Assembly (NCBI RefSeq): GCF_037126285.1
Contig: NZ_CP147012.1
Coordinates: 2,936,001-3,000,000, forward strand
Source: Bernardetia sp. MNP-M8
GTDB taxonomy: Bacteria; Bacteroidota; Bacteroidia; Cytophagales; Bernardetiaceae
Reading direction: 5' to 3'
DNA: 64,000 nucleotides
A program made the position numbers and the translations under genes. Numbering within the stretch: the first letter of the stretch is position 1; the number at the start of each line of letters is the position of its first letter. The notes under the pieces were generated by a model. The model was not told the origin of the DNA, searched no databases, and saw only the letters and a list, made by a program, of their open reading frames with translations. Below, piece by piece: positions 63,496-64,000 of the stretch.

Positions 63496-63921
63496 CTATT
63501 TTTTTTTATCCATTTTATCATTTAGTAATTTGATTAAATCACTTTTTCTTCTACTGATTAATACTATTTTATTTGACCTTCCATTTTTTTTAAATTCTAT
63601 ATTAATCTTTTTTCCATCACTTTCAACTAACTTTAAAGATTTAATTGGTATTAAATGAAGTAAACCAAATTGTTGAGCAATACCTGCCATAAAAGTATTT
63701 GTTTTCAACCATAACTGATTTTTTGTAACTCTAATTTGTAAAACATTTACTGCTCCTCCCATTTCAGTTTTACCAGATGCCCAATTTTCTATATACTCAA
63801 ATTCAGATTCATCTAATTTTGGGAATTTTTTTAATGATTCTCGCCCATTAATTAGAAATATTGTACTTATACTTATTACACCAACAAACCATACTGCGAG
63901 AAAAATGTATTCGGGTTGCAT
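63496..63921 (-). CDS. Membrane-anchored protein with PH-like domain, unknown function
   Basis: The 141-residue protein has one N-terminal transmembrane helix (about 5-24, YIFLAVWFVGVISISTIFLI) and a short charged region. Residues about 55-138 alternate strands and end in a helix: VLQIRVTKNQLWLKT, LLHLIPIKSLKLVE, KINIEFKKNGRSNKIVLIS and a final LIKLLNDKM. That layout is like a PH/GRAM domain, though I cannot name the family. No link to vapBC is evident apart from proximity. Confidence 0.65.
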   Translation of the reverse strand: MQPEYIFLAVWFVGVISISTIFLINGRESLKKFPKLDESEFEYIENWASGKTEMGGAVNVLQIRVTKNQLWLKTNTFMAGIAQQFGLLHLIPIKSLKLVESDGKKINIEFKKNGRSNKIVLISRRKSDLIKLLNDKMDKKK

Positions 63922-64000
63922 ATTTATTTTCTATTTATAAGTAAGTTTCGTTTATCCAACTCTAATAATTTTATTAAAATCTTGGTAATATAGCTTTCTA

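Overview
The window is AT-rich chromosomal DNA from a member of the Bacteroidota, most likely a marine or freshwater gliding Cytophagales (Bernardetia/Flexibacter-like). The signs are four proteins with type IX secretion (T9SS) C-terminal sorting domains, the gliding lipoprotein GldH, a Bacteroidota-type RpoZ next to BamD, A-rich leaders without Shine-Dalgarno sequences, and several promoters of the Bacteroidota form TTG-N18..20-TAnnTTTG. The genus is an inference; the phylum is secure. No tRNA, rRNA, CRISPR array, prophage or complete insertion sequence was seen.

Layout. 1-4.1 kb: 3' part of a DUF4403 gene, a very small T9SS cargo protein and dnaK. 4.1-4.9 kb: a gene-free stretch with a 196-bp element bounded by inverted repeats. 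4.9-14.1 kb, minus strand: yidC, pyrG, gldH, a PASTA protein, a coiled-coil protein, an OppA-like lipoprotein and exonuclease III. 14.5-21.1 kb: a TPR protein with a clear promoter, surE, small membrane proteins, a cryptochrome DASH and a frameshifted secreted-protein remnant. 21.2-32.4 kb, minus strand: two giant T9SS surface proteins, small secreted proteins, and a TIGR03032-GNAT fusion. 32.6-35.5 kb, minus strand: rpoZ, bamD and small proteins. 35.8-42.8 kb, plus strand: der, an acyl-CoA carboxylase, an orphan DNA methyltransferase, a lipoprotein and comEC. 42.9-52.2 kb: polyprenol-phosphate mannose synthase, a cytochrome b5-like protein, a 2-hydroxyacid dehydrogenase, a DUF2723 membrane protein, then a tight three-gene run of GT-C enzyme, UbiA-type DPPR synthase and HAD phosphatase. 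52.2-64 kb: DUF72 protein, 7TM-DISM/SpoIIE phosphatase, a 1973-residue T9SS beta-propeller protein, a VapBC module between direct repeats, and a PH-like membrane protein.

How the genes work together. Most of the window serves the cell envelope: membrane insertion (YidC), outer-membrane assembly (BamD), gliding/T9SS (GldH), T9SS cargo, and lipid-linked sugar donors with GT-C glycosyltransferases. The most interesting system candidate is the 49.3-52.2 kb run. By family it would make a polyprenyl-phosphate-linked pentose (phosphoribosyl transfer by the UbiA enzyme, dephosphorylation by the HAD enzyme) and pass it on through the adjacent GT-C enzyme. Together with the mannose-phosphate synthase and DUF2723 protein it suggests glycosylation of surface or secreted proteins. 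A second candidate is the TIGR03032 protein fused to GNAT domains. At the DNA level the window holds several repeat families: a TIR-bounded element, a dispersed GTCAGACACT palindrome, heptanucleotide arrays directly before start codons, and direct repeats around VapBC.
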